A stretch of 64,000 bases of DNA, taken from contig NZ_CP026362.1 of assembly GCF_004116955.1 (NCBI RefSeq), positions 1,838,501-1,902,500 on the forward strand, read 5' to 3'. This DNA is from Bacillus vallismortis. GTDB taxonomy: Bacteria; Bacillota; Bacilli; Bacillales; Bacillaceae. The number at the start of each line of letters is the position of its first letter. The stretch's first letter is position 1. This document shows positions 45,390-54,005 of the stretch, piece by piece. The notes beneath the pieces were generated by a model. That model was not told the origin of the DNA. It ran no database searches and worked only from the letters and a program-made list of their open reading frames with translations. The translations under genes were made by a program, and so were the position numbers.

Positions 45390-45645
45390 TAAAAAAAGCC
45401 CTCTCATCCCATAAGGGACGAGAAAGCTTATCTCGCGGTACCACCCTTTTAGAAAAAGCAAACAGGCGCTTTTTCCTCTCGAGCATCGTAACGTGATGAG
45501 CGTCCTAACCTACTGATAGTTCAGAAAGGAAACTTAAGGGCTGATCTACATGATTCCGGCCATCCCGGACTCTCACCATCTCCGGGTCGCTATGAAAGCC
45601 TGAAGGAAACATGACTGTCCCTTTCAACCGTCTTTTCATCTGAAT
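45390..45645 (-). promoter_or_regulatory. T-box leader (isoleucine-specific) of ileS
   Basis: The T-box core GGGTGGTACCGCG is at 45446-45434 on the minus strand. The terminator stem CTCGTCCC/GGGATGAG (45422-45415 with 45410-45403) follows, ending in T7. Upstream, a Stem I region contains GATGGTGAGAGTCCGG and a candidate specifier AUC (Ile) at 45554-45552 in the context GGAATCATG. Uncharged tRNA-Ile is expected to stabilise the antiterminator. Confidence 0.93.
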
Positions 45646-45655
45646 TTATGAACGT

Positions 45656-45685
45656 ATTATATTCGACAAGCTAAGAACATGTCAA
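45656..45685 (-). promoter_or_regulatory. SigA promoter of ileS
   Basis: A perfect TTGACA (45685-45680) and a perfect TATAAT (45661-45656) with an 18-bp spacer on the minus strand, just upstream of the T-box leader and about 15 bp after the divIVA stop. Confidence 0.85.
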
Positions 45686-45699
45686 GGCAATCAGAGAAT

Positions 45700-46194
45700 T
45701 TATTCCTTTTCCTCAAATACTGCGTCGACTTCATACTCAAGCAGATGATCCCAATCGTCATTTTTCAGAAGATCGAGCTGAGCTTCAATCAGCATTTGGA
45801 AACGTGTTCTGAATACTTTAGACTGTTTTTTCAGCTCTTCAATTTCCATGGCGATTTTTCTTGATTTTGATAAAGATTCGTTAATAATGCGATCAGCGTT
45901 TTTCTCCGCTTCCCGAACGATCAGCTTTGCTTCTTTTTGAGAATTGCGTTTTACGTCTTCAGCCGCCTCTTGAGCAACTAAAATCGATTTATTCAGCGTT
46001 TCTTCAATATTGGCAAAGTGTCCGATTCTTTCATCAAGTTCATTGACTTTCGCTTCCAGCTCCGTTTTCTTACGGAGAACAATTTCGTAATCTTTTCTGA
46101 CTTGCGCTAGGAATTCATTTACTTCATCTTCATCATATCCGCGAAAGCTTTTTGTAAACGTCTTGTTGTGAATATCATTTGGCGTTAATGGCAT
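45700..46194 (-). CDS. divIVA: cell-division and polar scaffold protein DivIVA
   Basis: 164 residues. The N-terminal membrane-curvature domain includes Phe17 and Arg18 (TKSFRGYDEDEVNEFL), which insert into the membrane by known structure. Two coiled coils follow (about 30-60 and 70-155) ending in a Glu-rich tail. It recruits MinJ/MinCD to poles and anchors the chromosome origin through RacA during sporulation. It has its own probable promoter in the 93-bp gap after ylmH. Confidence 0.97.
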   Translation of the reverse strand: MPLTPNDIHNKTFTKSFRGYDEDEVNEFLAQVRKDYEIVLRKKTELEAKVNELDERIGHFANIEETLNKSILVAQEAAEDVKRNSQKEAKLIVREAEKNADRIINESLSKSRKIAMEIEELKKQSKVFRTRFQMLIEAQLDLLKNDDWDHLLEYEVDAVFEEKE

Positions 46195-46239
46195 GATGCC
46201 ACCTCCATTTTTACATTTCAGTACGGTTATCTAGTTCAC

Positions 46240-46245
46240 ATTATA
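46240..46245 (-). promoter_or_regulatory. candidate -10 box for divIVA
   Basis: A perfect TATAAT (46245-46240) on the minus strand about 46 bp before the divIVA ATG. No good -35 at standard spacing, so this is tentative. Confidence 0.35.
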
Positions 46246-46287
46246 AAACAAATTTTGCACAGATGGAGAAAAAAACTGAAAAACCGA

Positions 46288-47061
46288 CTATTTTTGTCGT
46301 TCAAACGTTACTCTCCATTTGTCTTTTTTGGTTTTTCCTTCGATTTTTGTTAAGCTGCAGCGGCCAAAGCCTCTGATAGACAGCATGTCCCCTTCTGCCA
46401 CTATGTATGAAGGATCTTCAACTACCTTCCAGTTCACTTTCACGAGGCCGTTTTTTACAAGCGTCTGTGATTTCTGGCGGGATTGTCTGCTCATAGAGGC
46501 GCAGACGGCGTCAAGCCTTAAAGAAGAAACCGTGTCATCTCTTATTTCGACATCAACTGCTGGAATGTTAAGGTCTGACAAGTCAATTTTCTCAAGGCTG
46601 ACCGCCGCTTTCCCTGCTTGGGTCAGCTGTGCCGCCACAAAATCAGCGGTATCGGCTGAGACAATCAATTGCACTGCCGTCTCAGAAAACACGATATCAC
46701 CAAATTTTTGCCGCTTTAAGCCTATGCCCATCAATGCACCAAGCAGAGCACGGTGATCTACTGAGACAAATTTTTCAGCGTACCGGACGTGAAACGCCTG
46801 CAATTCAAAATCCGACTCTTCCGGAGTGATGTACTCTGGATACAGGATCGCCCGTTTTCGCTCCGCTCTGTCATAGCCGCCGAAAAAAGCAAGTCCAACA
46901 TCGGCCTGTCCCGTAACAGCAGAGAGGATGACCTGCTCTCGAGGGTCTAAAAAGTCGGTCAGCTTCATTCTGTACTGTTCCTGGACAATTCTTTTCCATT
47001 CGAGCGCCTGGTCTATAAAGGCCCGCTCGTCTTTTCTGAAGTGCTGATAGATATCGCTCAT
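46288..47061 (-). CDS. ylmH: S4-domain RNA-binding protein YlmH
   Basis: 257 residues. C-terminal S4 domain (about 180-245) with LDAVCASMSRQSRQKSQTLV and a VNWKVVEDPSY strand. Two alpha/beta domains precede. Its homologue binds 50S subunits in ribosome-associated quality control, so it may act together with RqcH, whose gene is 24 kb away in this window. It lies in the conserved sepF-ylmG-ylmH-divIVA order. Confidence 0.93.
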   Translation of the reverse strand: MSDIYQHFRKDERAFIDQALEWKRIVQEQYRMKLTDFLDPREQVILSAVTGQADVGLAFFGGYDRAERKRAILYPEYITPEESDFELQAFHVRYAEKFVSVDHRALLGALMGIGLKRQKFGDIVFSETAVQLIVSADTADFVAAQLTQAGKAAVSLEKIDLSDLNIPAVDVEIRDDTVSSLRLDAVCASMSRQSRQKSQTLVKNGLVKVNWKVVEDPSYIVAEGDMLSIRGFGRCSLTKIEGKTKKDKWRVTFERQK

Positions 47062-47121
47062 CGTCTTTCCCTTCTATGTAAAGAGGCTTGGCTGCTGCCA
47101 AGCCCCTATCAAACTGTCACT

Positions 47122-47394
47122 TTAAAACGCAATCATGCGATAAAGCCCCCACAAGCCGGTTGTCGCAAACCGAAGCACAAGAATAGCCACAATCGGTGAA
47201 ATATCGAGCATTCCGATTGGCGGGATGATTTTTCTGAATGGTTCGAGATACGGTTCACAAATCTGGGCTAAAAACCGCCCGACCGCTGTTTCTCTTGTAC
47301 TCGGCACCCATGACATAAAAATATATATGATCAGGGCAAATGAGTATATTGTAATTAATAAGCTTAAAACCGAAAAAACTTGATAAAGGATCAT
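47122..47394 (-). CDS. ylmG: YggT-family membrane protein YlmG
   Basis: 90 residues with two hydrophobic segments (about 5-30 and 63-85) and the family motif [20 protein letters not shown] in the form [16 protein letters not shown]. Role unknown; related plastid and cyanobacterial proteins affect nucleoid partitioning. It sits 6 bp after sepF. Confidence 0.92.
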   Translation of the reverse strand: MILYQVFSVLSLLITIYSFALIIYIFMSWVPSTRETAVGRFLAQICEPYLEPFRKIIPPIGMLDISPIVAILVLRFATTGLWGLYRMIAF

Positions 47395-47400
47395 CTCGCT

Positions 47401-47856
47401 TTACCACCTCTGATGTTCGTCTTCAGATATGAGCTCAGAAATTGTGCCTGATACGTCTACGTTGTCAGGCGTGCAGAGAAAAATATCAGAGCCGATCCTT
47501 TGAATATCGCCGCCGATGGCATAAACGGTTCCGCTTAGAAAGTCAACAATTCGCTTAGCCTGGTCATGCTGGATCCGCTGAAGATTGACGACAACTGCCC
47601 GCCGGTTTTTCAAATGGTCTGCTATTTCCTGCGCCTCCGCATAAACGCGCGGCTCACTCAACACCACTTTAGAGGATTTCTGAACACTTTGCAAGCTCAC
47701 TACATTCTGTTTGCCCGCAGGTTTTTGGGCAGCGTAAGCCGGCTTTTCTTTTTGCTCCTGCTCCCCGTCAGATTCCCGCTCTGTCTCAATATATTCATAT
47801 TCGTATTCTTCATCTTCCATTGAGAAAAAGTTTTTCAGTTTATTTTTCATACTCAT
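47401..47856 (-). CDS. sepF: cell division protein SepF
   Basis: 151 residues. An N-terminal membrane-targeting amphipathic helix ([11 protein letters not shown]), an acidic linker ([13 protein letters not shown]...) and the C-terminal DUF552 ring-forming domain (about 60-140). SepF binds the FtsZ C-terminal tail and anchors the Z-ring to the membrane together with FtsA. Start overlaps the ylmE stop by 4 bp. Both partners, ftsZ and ftsA, are also in this window. Confidence 0.96.
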   Translation of the reverse strand: MSMKNKLKNFFSMEDEEYEYEYIETERESDGEQEQKEKPAYAAQKPAGKQNVVSLQSVQKSSKVVLSEPRVYAEAQEIADHLKNRRAVVVNLQRIQHDQAKRIVDFLSGTVYAIGGDIQRIGSDIFLCTPDNVDVSGTISELISEDEHQRW

Positions 47857-48545
47857 TGCTGTACACCCCCTGTTTCATTTCCGACTAACGATGAGCCGAT
47901 TCTAATATAAGTAGCCCCTTCTTCAATTGCAATTTCAAAATCATTTGACATGCCCATCGACAGTTCTGTACACGGAGCGTTCGGCTGTTTTAGCTCCTGA
48001 ACCTGGTCACGGAGTTCTCTCAGCGCTTTGAAACAGCTTCTGATCTGATCTTGATCATCAGTCAGCGGAGCCATTGTCATCAGTCCGGCCACAACGATAT
48101 GGCTAAAACCGGAAAGCTCCTGTATGAATGGAATGACTTCCTCTTTTTTTATGCCGTGTTTAGAAGGCTCAAGAGAGGTATTGACCTGCACAAAGCACTT
48201 GACAGTACCTTCAGCCCGTTTTTCAATTTCTTTCGCTAATGAGAGCCGGTCTAAGGAATGGATATAAGAAACCGCATTGACAACGGCTTTTGCTTTTCTT
48301 GATTGCAGACTGCCGATAAAATGCCATTCCGGATTCCCTTTTATGATTTCCTGTTTGCGGAGCAGTTCCGCGTCCCGGTTCTCTCCGAGGCAGGTGATGC
48401 CCGCATCCACTGCCTCCTGTGCTCTTTCAGGCGATACATATTTCGTGACTGCAATAACCGTAACTTCATCGGAGCTGCGGCCCGATCTGTTACATGCTTC
48501 GTTTATTCGTTCGTTTATATGTCGTAAATGATCAACAACACGCAA
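47853..48545 (-). CDS. ylmE: PLP homeostasis protein YlmE (YggS family)
   Basis: 230 residues, PLP-binding alanine-racemase-N fold. The PLP lysine lies in [15 protein letters not shown] (about 31-45) and the phosphate loop in [25 protein letters not shown] near the C terminus. No second domain. It buffers PLP in homologues. It starts 6 bp after ylmD. Confidence 0.94.
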   Translation of the reverse strand: MRVVDHLRHINERINEACNRSGRSSDEVTVIAVTKYVSPERAQEAVDAGITCLGENRDAELLRKQEIIKGNPEWHFIGSLQSRKAKAVVNAVSYIHSLDRLSLAKEIEKRAEGTVKCFVQVNTSLEPSKHGIKKEEVIPFIQELSGFSHIVVAGLMTMAPLTDDQDQIRSCFKALRELRDQVQELKQPNAPCTELSMGMSNDFEIAIEEGATYIRIGSSLVGNETGGVQQ

Positions 48546-48551
48546 GATCTT

Positions 48552-49412
48552 TTATGCCTCCTTCATTCCGATAAAGGACATCATCCGTCCAGTTTTCCCC
48601 TGATCGCGGCGGTGTGAATAGAAAAGAGACGGCTCACTTTCCGTGCATAAACCGCTGACAGAGATCTGTTCATTTGCCAAACCGCTGTCGATCAGTATGA
48701 GGCGGTTCAGTTCTTTCAAGTCAAGCTGATATTGTCCCTGTCCCGTCTGATTTACGGCACGTTCTGCCGAAACCGGCAATGCGCGGACAGCATTCATGAC
48801 TCGATCGTCTACCGTATAGCATGCTCCGCTGATAGACGGTCCAATCACAGCATAAATATCTGAGGGATTTGAACCTTCCTGTTCGGCCCATTGCTTCACC
48901 ATTTCTCTGCCAATCTGTTTGACAGTGCCTTTCCACCCGGCATGGGCAACCCCGACAAGCGATGTAACCGGATCATAAAAGAAAAGAGGCACACAATCAG
49001 CAAAGCATAATGCCAAAAATACATTCTTTTCATTTGTATAGAGCCCGTCTGTTGCTTTTAAAGCTGTCTGATACTCACGGGCGCCTTTTCCCCTATCACT
49101 GTGCGTCACTTTTTGGACGCGATTATCGTGTGTCTGATCAGCAAATACCCAAGACTGCAAATCAATATTAAACATATCGGCAATATATTCACGATTTTTA
49201 ACTACATCTGCATCTTTGTCATGAACGTGCAATCCTGTATTTAACGATTCAAAAGGCTTCTGGCTGACACCGCCGTTTTTCGTTGTAAACCCGGCGATGA
49301 CTTCTCTGTCGTTTTGAATCGCTTGTGTCCAGTCTTGTATCATGAGTGTCGAGGTGTGGTAAGACTGAATGGGTGATATGTATTCATGGTGATCCAACCT
49401 TTCGACAAACAT
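48552..49412 (-). CDS. ylmD: YlmD, laccase-domain purine nucleoside phosphorylase family
   Basis: The open frame from ATG 49412 is 286 residues. The core has family motifs HHD-type QTHDNRVQKV, FADCVPLFFYDP and HAGWKGTVKQIGREMV with the metal-binding His/Cys. The N terminus is odd: ATG 49412 has no ribosome-binding site, whereas an ATG at 49387 with AAAGGTTGG opens MNTYHPFSLTTP in a different frame and stops after 15 codons. My memory of the 278-residue B. subtilis protein has that opening joined to STLMIQDW, so one base appears to be missing near 49351. The remaining frame is intact. Confidence 0.88.
   Translation of the reverse strand: MFVERLDHHEYISPIQSYHTSTLMIQDWTQAIQNDREVIAGFTTKNGGVSQKPFESLNTGLHVHDKDADVVKNREYIADMFNIDLQSWVFADQTHDNRVQKVTHSDRGKGAREYQTALKATDGLYTNEKNVFLALCFADCVPLFFYDPVTSLVGVAHAGWKGTVKQIGREMVKQWAEQEGSNPSDIYAVIGPSISGACYTVDDRVMNAVRALPVSAERAVNQTGQGQYQLDLKELNRLILIDSGLANEQISVSGLCTESEPSLFYSHRRDQGKTGRMMSFIGMKEA
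49340..49387 (-). other. ylmD: frameshifted original start of ylmD
   Basis: ATG 49387, preceded by AAAGGTTGG, reads MNTYHPFSLTTPRHS then TGA at 49342-49340. That TGA overlaps the in-frame ATG of ylmD codon 24 (49343) as ATGA. A single extra base near 49351/49352 would fuse the two into a 278-residue protein. Confidence 0.6.
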
Positions 49413-49436
49413 TAAAAAAAGCGGAATTTCCCACTT

Positions 49437-49445
49437 ATTTTACCA
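49437..49445 (-). promoter_or_regulatory. candidate extended -10 promoter for ylmD-divIVA
   Basis: TGG-TAAAAT (49445-49437) on the minus strand, 25 bp before ATG 49412. There is no good -35 box, which is tolerable for an extended -10. Confidence 0.4.
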
Positions 49446-49487
49446 CATCTTTCTGCATTCGTTGAGCGCCGATTTGCATATTTCTAA

Positions 49488-49521
49488 ATGAAATGTGCCG
49501 AAAGAATCTAGGCTTCCGGCA
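49488..49521 (-). terminator. ylmC terminator
   Basis: TGCCGAAAG (49495-49503) and CTTCCGGCA (49513-49521) form a 9-bp stem with one G-U pair in the minus-strand RNA, followed by CATTTCATTT. It starts 29 bp after the ylmC stop. Confidence 0.6.
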
Positions 49522-49549
49522 TTTGCCAATCAACGGCATACAAAACAGG

Positions 49550-49795
49550 TTATGCATGCGGCTCACTTAATCGGACCAAGATCACATCTTCCCCGATTTT
49601 TACTATATTTCGCCATGGAATGACCAATTCCTCTTCTTTTCCAAAAAATCCGAGAACTTTCCCATTTCCCCCCAGTATGATTGCCTGAATTTTGCCTGTG
49701 GTCACATTGATATCGATATCGCCAATGCTCCCCAGCTTTTTTCCGTTTGAGACATTAACGACATCCTTCACCTGAAATTCAGAAATGCTGATCAT
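49550..49795 (-). CDS. ylmC: PRC-barrel sporulation protein YlmC (YlmC/YmxH family)
   Basis: 81 residues from ATG 49795 (MISISEFQVKDVVNVSNG), with AAAAAGGAC upstream; the longer frame runs into ylmB. PRC-barrel fold with GKKLGSIGDIDINV and VIPWRNIVKIGEDVILV. Role unknown. The family is restricted to spore formers and often lies near sigG/sigE, as here. A CATATACTT sequence just upstream could be a sporulation sigma -10, but I am not confident. Confidence 0.93.
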   Translation of the reverse strand: MISISEFQVKDVVNVSNGKKLGSIGDIDINVTTGKIQAIILGGNGKVLGFFGKEEELVIPWRNIVKIGEDVILVRLSEPHA

Positions 49796-49877
49796 TCCAT
49801 CACGTCCTTTTTCCGTCCTTTTTTCAAGTATATGAACGGGCGGGCTGAACCTTGTCAGCAAGAAGAAATTTTCGTAG

Positions 49878-51158
49878 TTACTGTTCTTTTTTACCGCTGC
49901 ACCACCTGATGATAAAATCAAGCATGATTTTTGTGTAATCTATCAGCTGCTCAATCGATACCTCCTCGTTCACAGAGTGTGCATTGTGCAGATCACCAGG
50001 ACCGTAGATTACGCTTGGTATGCCGGCATTATACAGCCACCCCCCGTCTGTAACGGATTGAGAAACGTCCATAACCGGACGCTCCCGTTTCACCTCCTCA
50101 TGAGACGCCGTAAGCGCTAAGACGCCTGGGTGGTATGGGTCAACTTCCAGTGCCGGGAAAATTTCTCCTCTGTCTTCAATCATAGAAGAGCCTCCCCACT
50201 TAAAAACAGGGCGGTTTTCCCTCAGCCAAATATCACTGTCACTCAGGCGGTTGATGTAATCTTCTATTTCCTCTGCCACTTGTTCATGGGTTTCATTTGG
50301 GTAAAAATGGACTGTGATCCATAGCCGGCACTCGTCCGCTATAAAAGCCGCATGTCTGCCGCCTTCTATGACAGCCGGGTTAATCGTATTTGTGCCTGGT
50401 GTAAAACCGGGATAACTTTTCATAATGGACCAGTGGCGTTCTAGTTCACCGAGCCCCGCAATGATTTTTGCCATTTTTTCAATTGCGCTTGCTCCGAATG
50501 TTCCCCCGCCTGCGTGAATCATATTCCGCCTCGTCGCATCATGAAACGTTTGACTGCTTTTGATTTCAATCCAGCCTGTAATGACTCCGCCTTGGCCTTG
50601 TATATGCATATCACTCGTATCCGCCACAACTGCAAAATCAGCATGATAGCCCCTTTTGCAGCATTCAAGCGTGCCGGCTTCTCCAACTTCCTCCCCGATC
50701 ACCGATTGCAGAATCAAGTCACCGGGAAGTTCAATACCGGCTTCACGAATCAATTTCACCGCAAACAGCACACACGCCATTCCGCCTTTCATATCAGAAG
50801 CGCCTCGCCCGATTAAGAGACCGTTTTTTTCAATTGGGTGAAATGGATCATCCTCCCACTCCTCATCCTCTTTTACCTCTGCCACATCTACATGGCCATT
50901 GATGATCAAGCTATGATAATCTGCTGAATCTGTTCCCTTTAGCAAGCCTACAACATTGGGGTCTCCCGGGTACACGTCCCATTTGTCGATCAAGAATCCA
51001 TTTTTCTTTAAAAATTCTGCAACCCATGACTGAATGCCGGCTGTATTTCTTGCAGGCGGAGCAGGTGTTTTATAGGAAATCAGCGTTTTTGCTAGCTGAA
51101 TAAGCTCCTCCTTTTGACCTTCCGCTCTTTTTATCAGAGAGTCTATTTGTGGCTTCAT
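49878..51158 (-). CDS. ylmB: formylaminopyrimidine deformylase (thiamin salvage), M20 family
   Basis: 426 residues from ATG 51158 with AAAAAGGAG 8 bases upstream. M20/ArgE-type metallohydrolase with INGHVDVAEV (about 85-94), GASDMKGGMAC (about 125-135), GEEVGEAGT and DGGWLYNAG. In B. subtilis it deformylates the thiamin breakdown product N-formyl-4-amino-5-aminomethyl-2-methylpyrimidine so the pyrimidine can be reused. This agrees with the TPP riboswitch directly upstream. Confidence 0.95.
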   Translation of the reverse strand: MKPQIDSLIKRAEGQKEELIQLAKTLISYKTPAPPARNTAGIQSWVAEFLKKNGFLIDKWDVYPGDPNVVGLLKGTDSADYHSLIINGHVDVAEVKEDEEWEDDPFHPIEKNGLLIGRGASDMKGGMACVLFAVKLIREAGIELPGDLILQSVIGEEVGEAGTLECCKRGYHADFAVVADTSDMHIQGQGGVITGWIEIKSSQTFHDATRRNMIHAGGGTFGASAIEKMAKIIAGLGELERHWSIMKSYPGFTPGTNTINPAVIEGGRHAAFIADECRLWITVHFYPNETHEQVAEEIEDYINRLSDSDIWLRENRPVFKWGGSSMIEDRGEIFPALEVDPYHPGVLALTASHEEVKRERPVMDVSQSVTDGGWLYNAGIPSVIYGPGDLHNAHSVNEEVSIEQLIDYTKIMLDFIIRWCSGKKEQ

Positions 51159-51177
51159 GTCATCCGCTCCTTTTTTA

Positions 51178-51337
51178 AAAATCAAAAAGCCGTTTCACAT
51201 GTATGAAACGGCTTCATCAAAATAAACAGAGTCCTATGTACTCCGAATTTTTCACCGCTTCCCTCCGCTGGCATGATCCAGATCAGGTCAAAAGGGTTGA
51301 GACCTATGTCTCTCTCAGCTTCGAAAAGCACCCCTAG
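51178..51337 (-). promoter_or_regulatory. TPP (THI-box) riboswitch with terminator, upstream of ylmB
   Basis: The aptamer spans about 51337-51256 on the minus strand, with the landmarks CTAGGGGTGC, AGCTGAGAGAGA, ACCCTTTTGACCTGATCTGGAT and CATGCCAGCGGAGGGAAG. An 11-bp terminator stem AAGCCGTTTCA/TGAAACGGCTT (51214-51204 with 51197-51187) and TTTTTGATTTTT follow. TPP is expected to cause termination before ylmB. Confidence 0.95.
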
Positions 51338-51357
51338 GATGAATCAATATGAGTTTG

Positions 51358-52152
51358 TCAGGCATTCGTGATCGGCTCGGCTCTTGTTAAATACGGCCGG
51401 CCCTGATTCCATAATACATGGATTGGCGTATCAAAAAAAGCGGAAAGTATATGATCAGTAAGCATTCCCTTCATTTCTCCCGATTGAAAGACCTCTCCCT
51501 GTTTTAATAAAAGGGCTTTGTCAAAGACCGGCAAAATTTCTTCCGCATGATGAGTCACGTAAAGGATCGATGGCGCATTTTCTTTACTTGCAATGTATGT
51601 AATCGTATCTAACAGCTTTTCCCGGGCAATAAAATCCAGCCCTGTCACTGGTTCGTCCAGTATCAACAGCTCAGGATCGGCCATTAGCGCTCTTGCAATC
51701 AAAGCTCTTTGTTTTTCTCCTTGAGAAAGCGTCTCATAACGGCGGTCCGCATATTCAATTGCCCCCAAGTCCTCTAACAAACCGATCGCTTTTTCCCTGA
51801 TTTGCGCACTTGGCGTTTCATATAATCCAATTGAAGCGTAAGCTCCGCTCAAAGCAATTTCAAATGCTGAATCTGCCGGATAAAATTTTTGCTGAAGTGC
51901 CGCTGAGACGAGGCCGATTTTCCGTCTAAGCTTCTCCCCAAGCTCCGTTTTGCCAAATTCATGGCCAAGCACCTGCATCTCGCCTGATGTTGGAAAATAA
52001 TAAGAGCAAAGCATATTTAACAGCGCGGTCTTGCCGGCTCCATTCAGCCCGTAAAGCACCCAATTTTCCTTTTTTTCCACCTTCCAATGAATATTTTTCA
52101 GTATCCATTTTCCATTTCGTTTTAGTGAGACATTGTCAAGCTGCAAAATCAT
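51358..52152 (-). CDS. ylmA: ABC transporter ATP-binding protein YlmA
   Basis: 264 residues. Walker A GLNGAGKTALLN (about 36-47), signature LSQGEKQR (about 143-150), Walker B LLILDEPVTGLD (about 160-171) and the H-loop VTHHAEEI. No membrane partner is encoded nearby, so the transported substrate, if any, is unknown. Its position immediately before a TPP-controlled gene hints at, but does not show, a thiamin link. It ends only 20 bp before the aptamer. Confidence 0.93.
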   Translation of the reverse strand: MILQLDNVSLKRNGKWILKNIHWKVEKKENWVLYGLNGAGKTALLNMLCSYYFPTSGEMQVLGHEFGKTELGEKLRRKIGLVSAALQQKFYPADSAFEIALSGAYASIGLYETPSAQIREKAIGLLEDLGAIEYADRRYETLSQGEKQRALIARALMADPELLILDEPVTGLDFIAREKLLDTITYIASKENAPSILYVTHHAEEILPVFDKALLLKQGEVFQSGEMKGMLTDHILSAFFDTPIHVLWNQGRPYLTRAEPITNA

Positions 52153-52260
52153 CGTGGTCCCCCTCTTTACTGCCTTTGATAATTATTTAAATTTTCATAA
52201 AACTTTGTACAGACTAGGATACCTTATTTTTTCCAAGACGTAAACCACGTGCAATCAATA

Positions 52261-52299
52261 GAAAAGCCTTTAAAACAAAAACTGTTTTAAAGGCTTTTC
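52261..52299 (-). terminator. sigG terminator
   Basis: A perfect 16-bp inverted repeat (52261-52276 with 52284-52299) with a 7-base loop directly after the sigG stop. On the minus strand the arm ends GGCTTTTC. Confidence 0.9.
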
Positions 52300-52300
52300 A

Positions 52301-53083
52301 TTATTGGTGAATATTCTTATTCATTTGTTTGATAGCCGCTTTTTCAAGCCTGGACACCTGAGCTTGGGAAATCCCGATTTCCTCGGCTACTTCCATTTGT
52401 GTTTTCCCTTGGAAGAACCGCTTTCTCAAAATCATTTTTTCCCTATCATTCAGCCTTCTCATGCCCTCTTTTAAAGCTAGCTCTTCAATCCATTGTGAAT
52501 CTTTATTGCGCTCATCACTAATTTGGTCCATTACATAGATCGGATCTCCGCCATCGTTATAGATCGGCTCAAATAGAGAAACCGGGTCCTGGATAGCATC
52601 GAGCGCAAATACGATTTCCTCATGCGGTACTTCAAGAACTTTTGCGATGTCTTCTGCAGTCGGCTCCTTGCTTGTCTCACTGATTAACCGCTCTCTTACC
52701 TGAAGTGCCTTGTAAGCGATATCCCGGAGTGATCTTGAAACACGAATCGGGTTATTATCGCGTAAATACCTGCGGATTTCTCCGATAATCATAGGTACAG
52801 CGTATGTTGAAAACTTAACATTGTGGCTTAGGTCAAAATTATCAATGGATTTCATTAGTCCGATGCAGCCGACCTGAAATAAGTCATCAACATACTCTCC
52901 TCTGTTATTAAATCTTTGAATGACACTTAAGACAAGACGCAAGTTCCCGTTTACAAGTTTTTCTCTCGCTGAATCATCGCCTTCATCCTGCAGCTGCCTA
53001 AACAGCTTTCTCATCTCTTCATTCTTGAGTACTGGTAATTTGGAGGTATCCACCCCGCAGATTTCGACTTTATTTCTCGACAC
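52301..53083 (-). CDS. sigG: forespore sigma factor SigG
   Basis: 260 residues. Sigma-70 regions are clear: region 2 DDLFQVGCIGLMKSIDNFDLS (GCIGLMKSIDNF core, about 72-83), region 3 and the region 4 helix-turn-helix TQMEVAEEIGISQAQVSRLEK (core EEIGISQAQVSR). SigG drives late forespore transcription. It lies 140 bp downstream of sigE and has its own SigF-type promoter. Start MSRNKVEICGVD with GGGAGGGA upstream. Confidence 0.97.
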   Translation of the reverse strand: MSRNKVEICGVDTSKLPVLKNEEMRKLFRQLQDEGDDSAREKLVNGNLRLVLSVIQRFNNRGEYVDDLFQVGCIGLMKSIDNFDLSHNVKFSTYAVPMIIGEIRRYLRDNNPIRVSRSLRDIAYKALQVRERLISETSKEPTAEDIAKVLEVPHEEIVFALDAIQDPVSLFEPIYNDGGDPIYVMDQISDERNKDSQWIEELALKEGMRRLNDREKMILRKRFFQGKTQMEVAEEIGISQAQVSRLEKAAIKQMNKNIHQ

Positions 53084-53119
53084 TTTTTTCCCTCCCTACA
53101 GGAGCTGCTGTACAACGTT

Positions 53120-53148
53120 AAGTATCTCCTTGGGTGGGAAAAATATGC
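53120..53148 (-). promoter_or_regulatory. SigF-type promoter of sigG
   Basis: GCATA (53148-53144) and GGAGATACTT (53129-53120) match the forespore consensus GYATA and GGnnAnAHT. The spacer is 14 bp. It agrees with the known forespore-specific control of sigG by SigF. Confidence 0.7.
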
Positions 53149-53223
53149 ACTGCACGGAGACCGAAAAACAGTCGAATCCAGGAAATCCCTGTAAAATCAA
53201 GGGGTTCCAAACCACAAAAATTT

Positions 53224-53943
53224 TTACACCATTTTGTTGAACTCTTTTCTCAGCCTTTTTATAATTCTTTTCTCCAGACGCGAAATATAGGACTGAGAAA
53301 TTCCCATCATATCCGCTACATCCTTTTGGGTCTTTTCTTCTTCACCGACAAGCCCAAACCGCAGCTCCATGATTTGCTTTTCCCTCTCATTAAGCTGTTC
53401 AAGCGCTTTTTTCAAAAGCTTTTTATCTACATTTGCTTCTATGTCTTTTGTGATAATGTCATCGTCAGTGCCGAGCACATCAGAAAGCAAAAGCTCATTG
53501 CCGTCCCAATCAATATTTAGCGGCTCATCAAAGGAAACCTCTGATCGGATTTTGTTGTTTCTTCTTAAATACATGAGGATTTCATTTTCTATACAGCGTG
53601 AGGCATAGGTCGCCAGCTTGATTTTCTTTTCTGGATTGAATGTATTCACAGCTTTGATTAATCCGATGGTGCCGATGCTGATTAAATCCTCTATATTAAT
53701 TCCCGTATTTTCGAATTTACGGGCGATATAGACGACGAGGCGCAAATTGCGTTCAATCAAAATGGCGCGAGCCGCCTGATCGCCGTTTGGGAGCTTCATT
53801 AACAGAACCTGTTCCTCATCTTTAGATAATGGAGGCGGCAGGGCTTCACTCCCGCCTATGTAATAGACTTCATCACTTTTCAGCCCAAGTTTCATCAGCA
53901 GCTTATACCAGAGGTGCGTCAATCGCAATTTCAGTTTTTTCAT
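53224..53943 (-). CDS. sigE: mother-cell sigma factor SigE (pro-sigma-E)
   Basis: 239 residues from ATG 53943 ([18 protein letters not shown]). The first 27 residues are the known inhibitory pro-sequence with its basic amphipathic helix. Region 2 ([19 protein letters not shown]) and region 4 ([18 protein letters not shown]) are typical. Pro-SigE is cleaved by SpoIIGA after septation. The longer frame to 54111 runs into spoIIGA and is not used. Confidence 0.97.
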   Translation of the reverse strand: MKKLKLRLTHLWYKLLMKLGLKSDEVYYIGGSEALPPPLSKDEEQVLLMKLPNGDQAARAILIERNLRLVVYIARKFENTGINIEDLISIGTIGLIKAVNTFNPEKKIKLATYASRCIENEILMYLRRNNKIRSEVSFDEPLNIDWDGNELLLSDVLGTDDDIITKDIEANVDKKLLKKALEQLNEREKQIMELRFGLVGEEEKTQKDVADMMGISQSYISRLEKRIIKRLRKEFNKMV

Positions 53944-54005
53944 CTTCCTCTCCCTTCTAAATGTCACGTCTTTTGAGTATGATAAGTAACGGACATTTGC
54001 GAACA

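Noticed and set aside
53160..53220. Imperfect hairpin GGAACCC...GGGATTTCC after sigE as a terminator
   Set aside because: Stem is interrupted and no U run follows. spoIIG transcripts are known to read through into sigG, so I do not call it.
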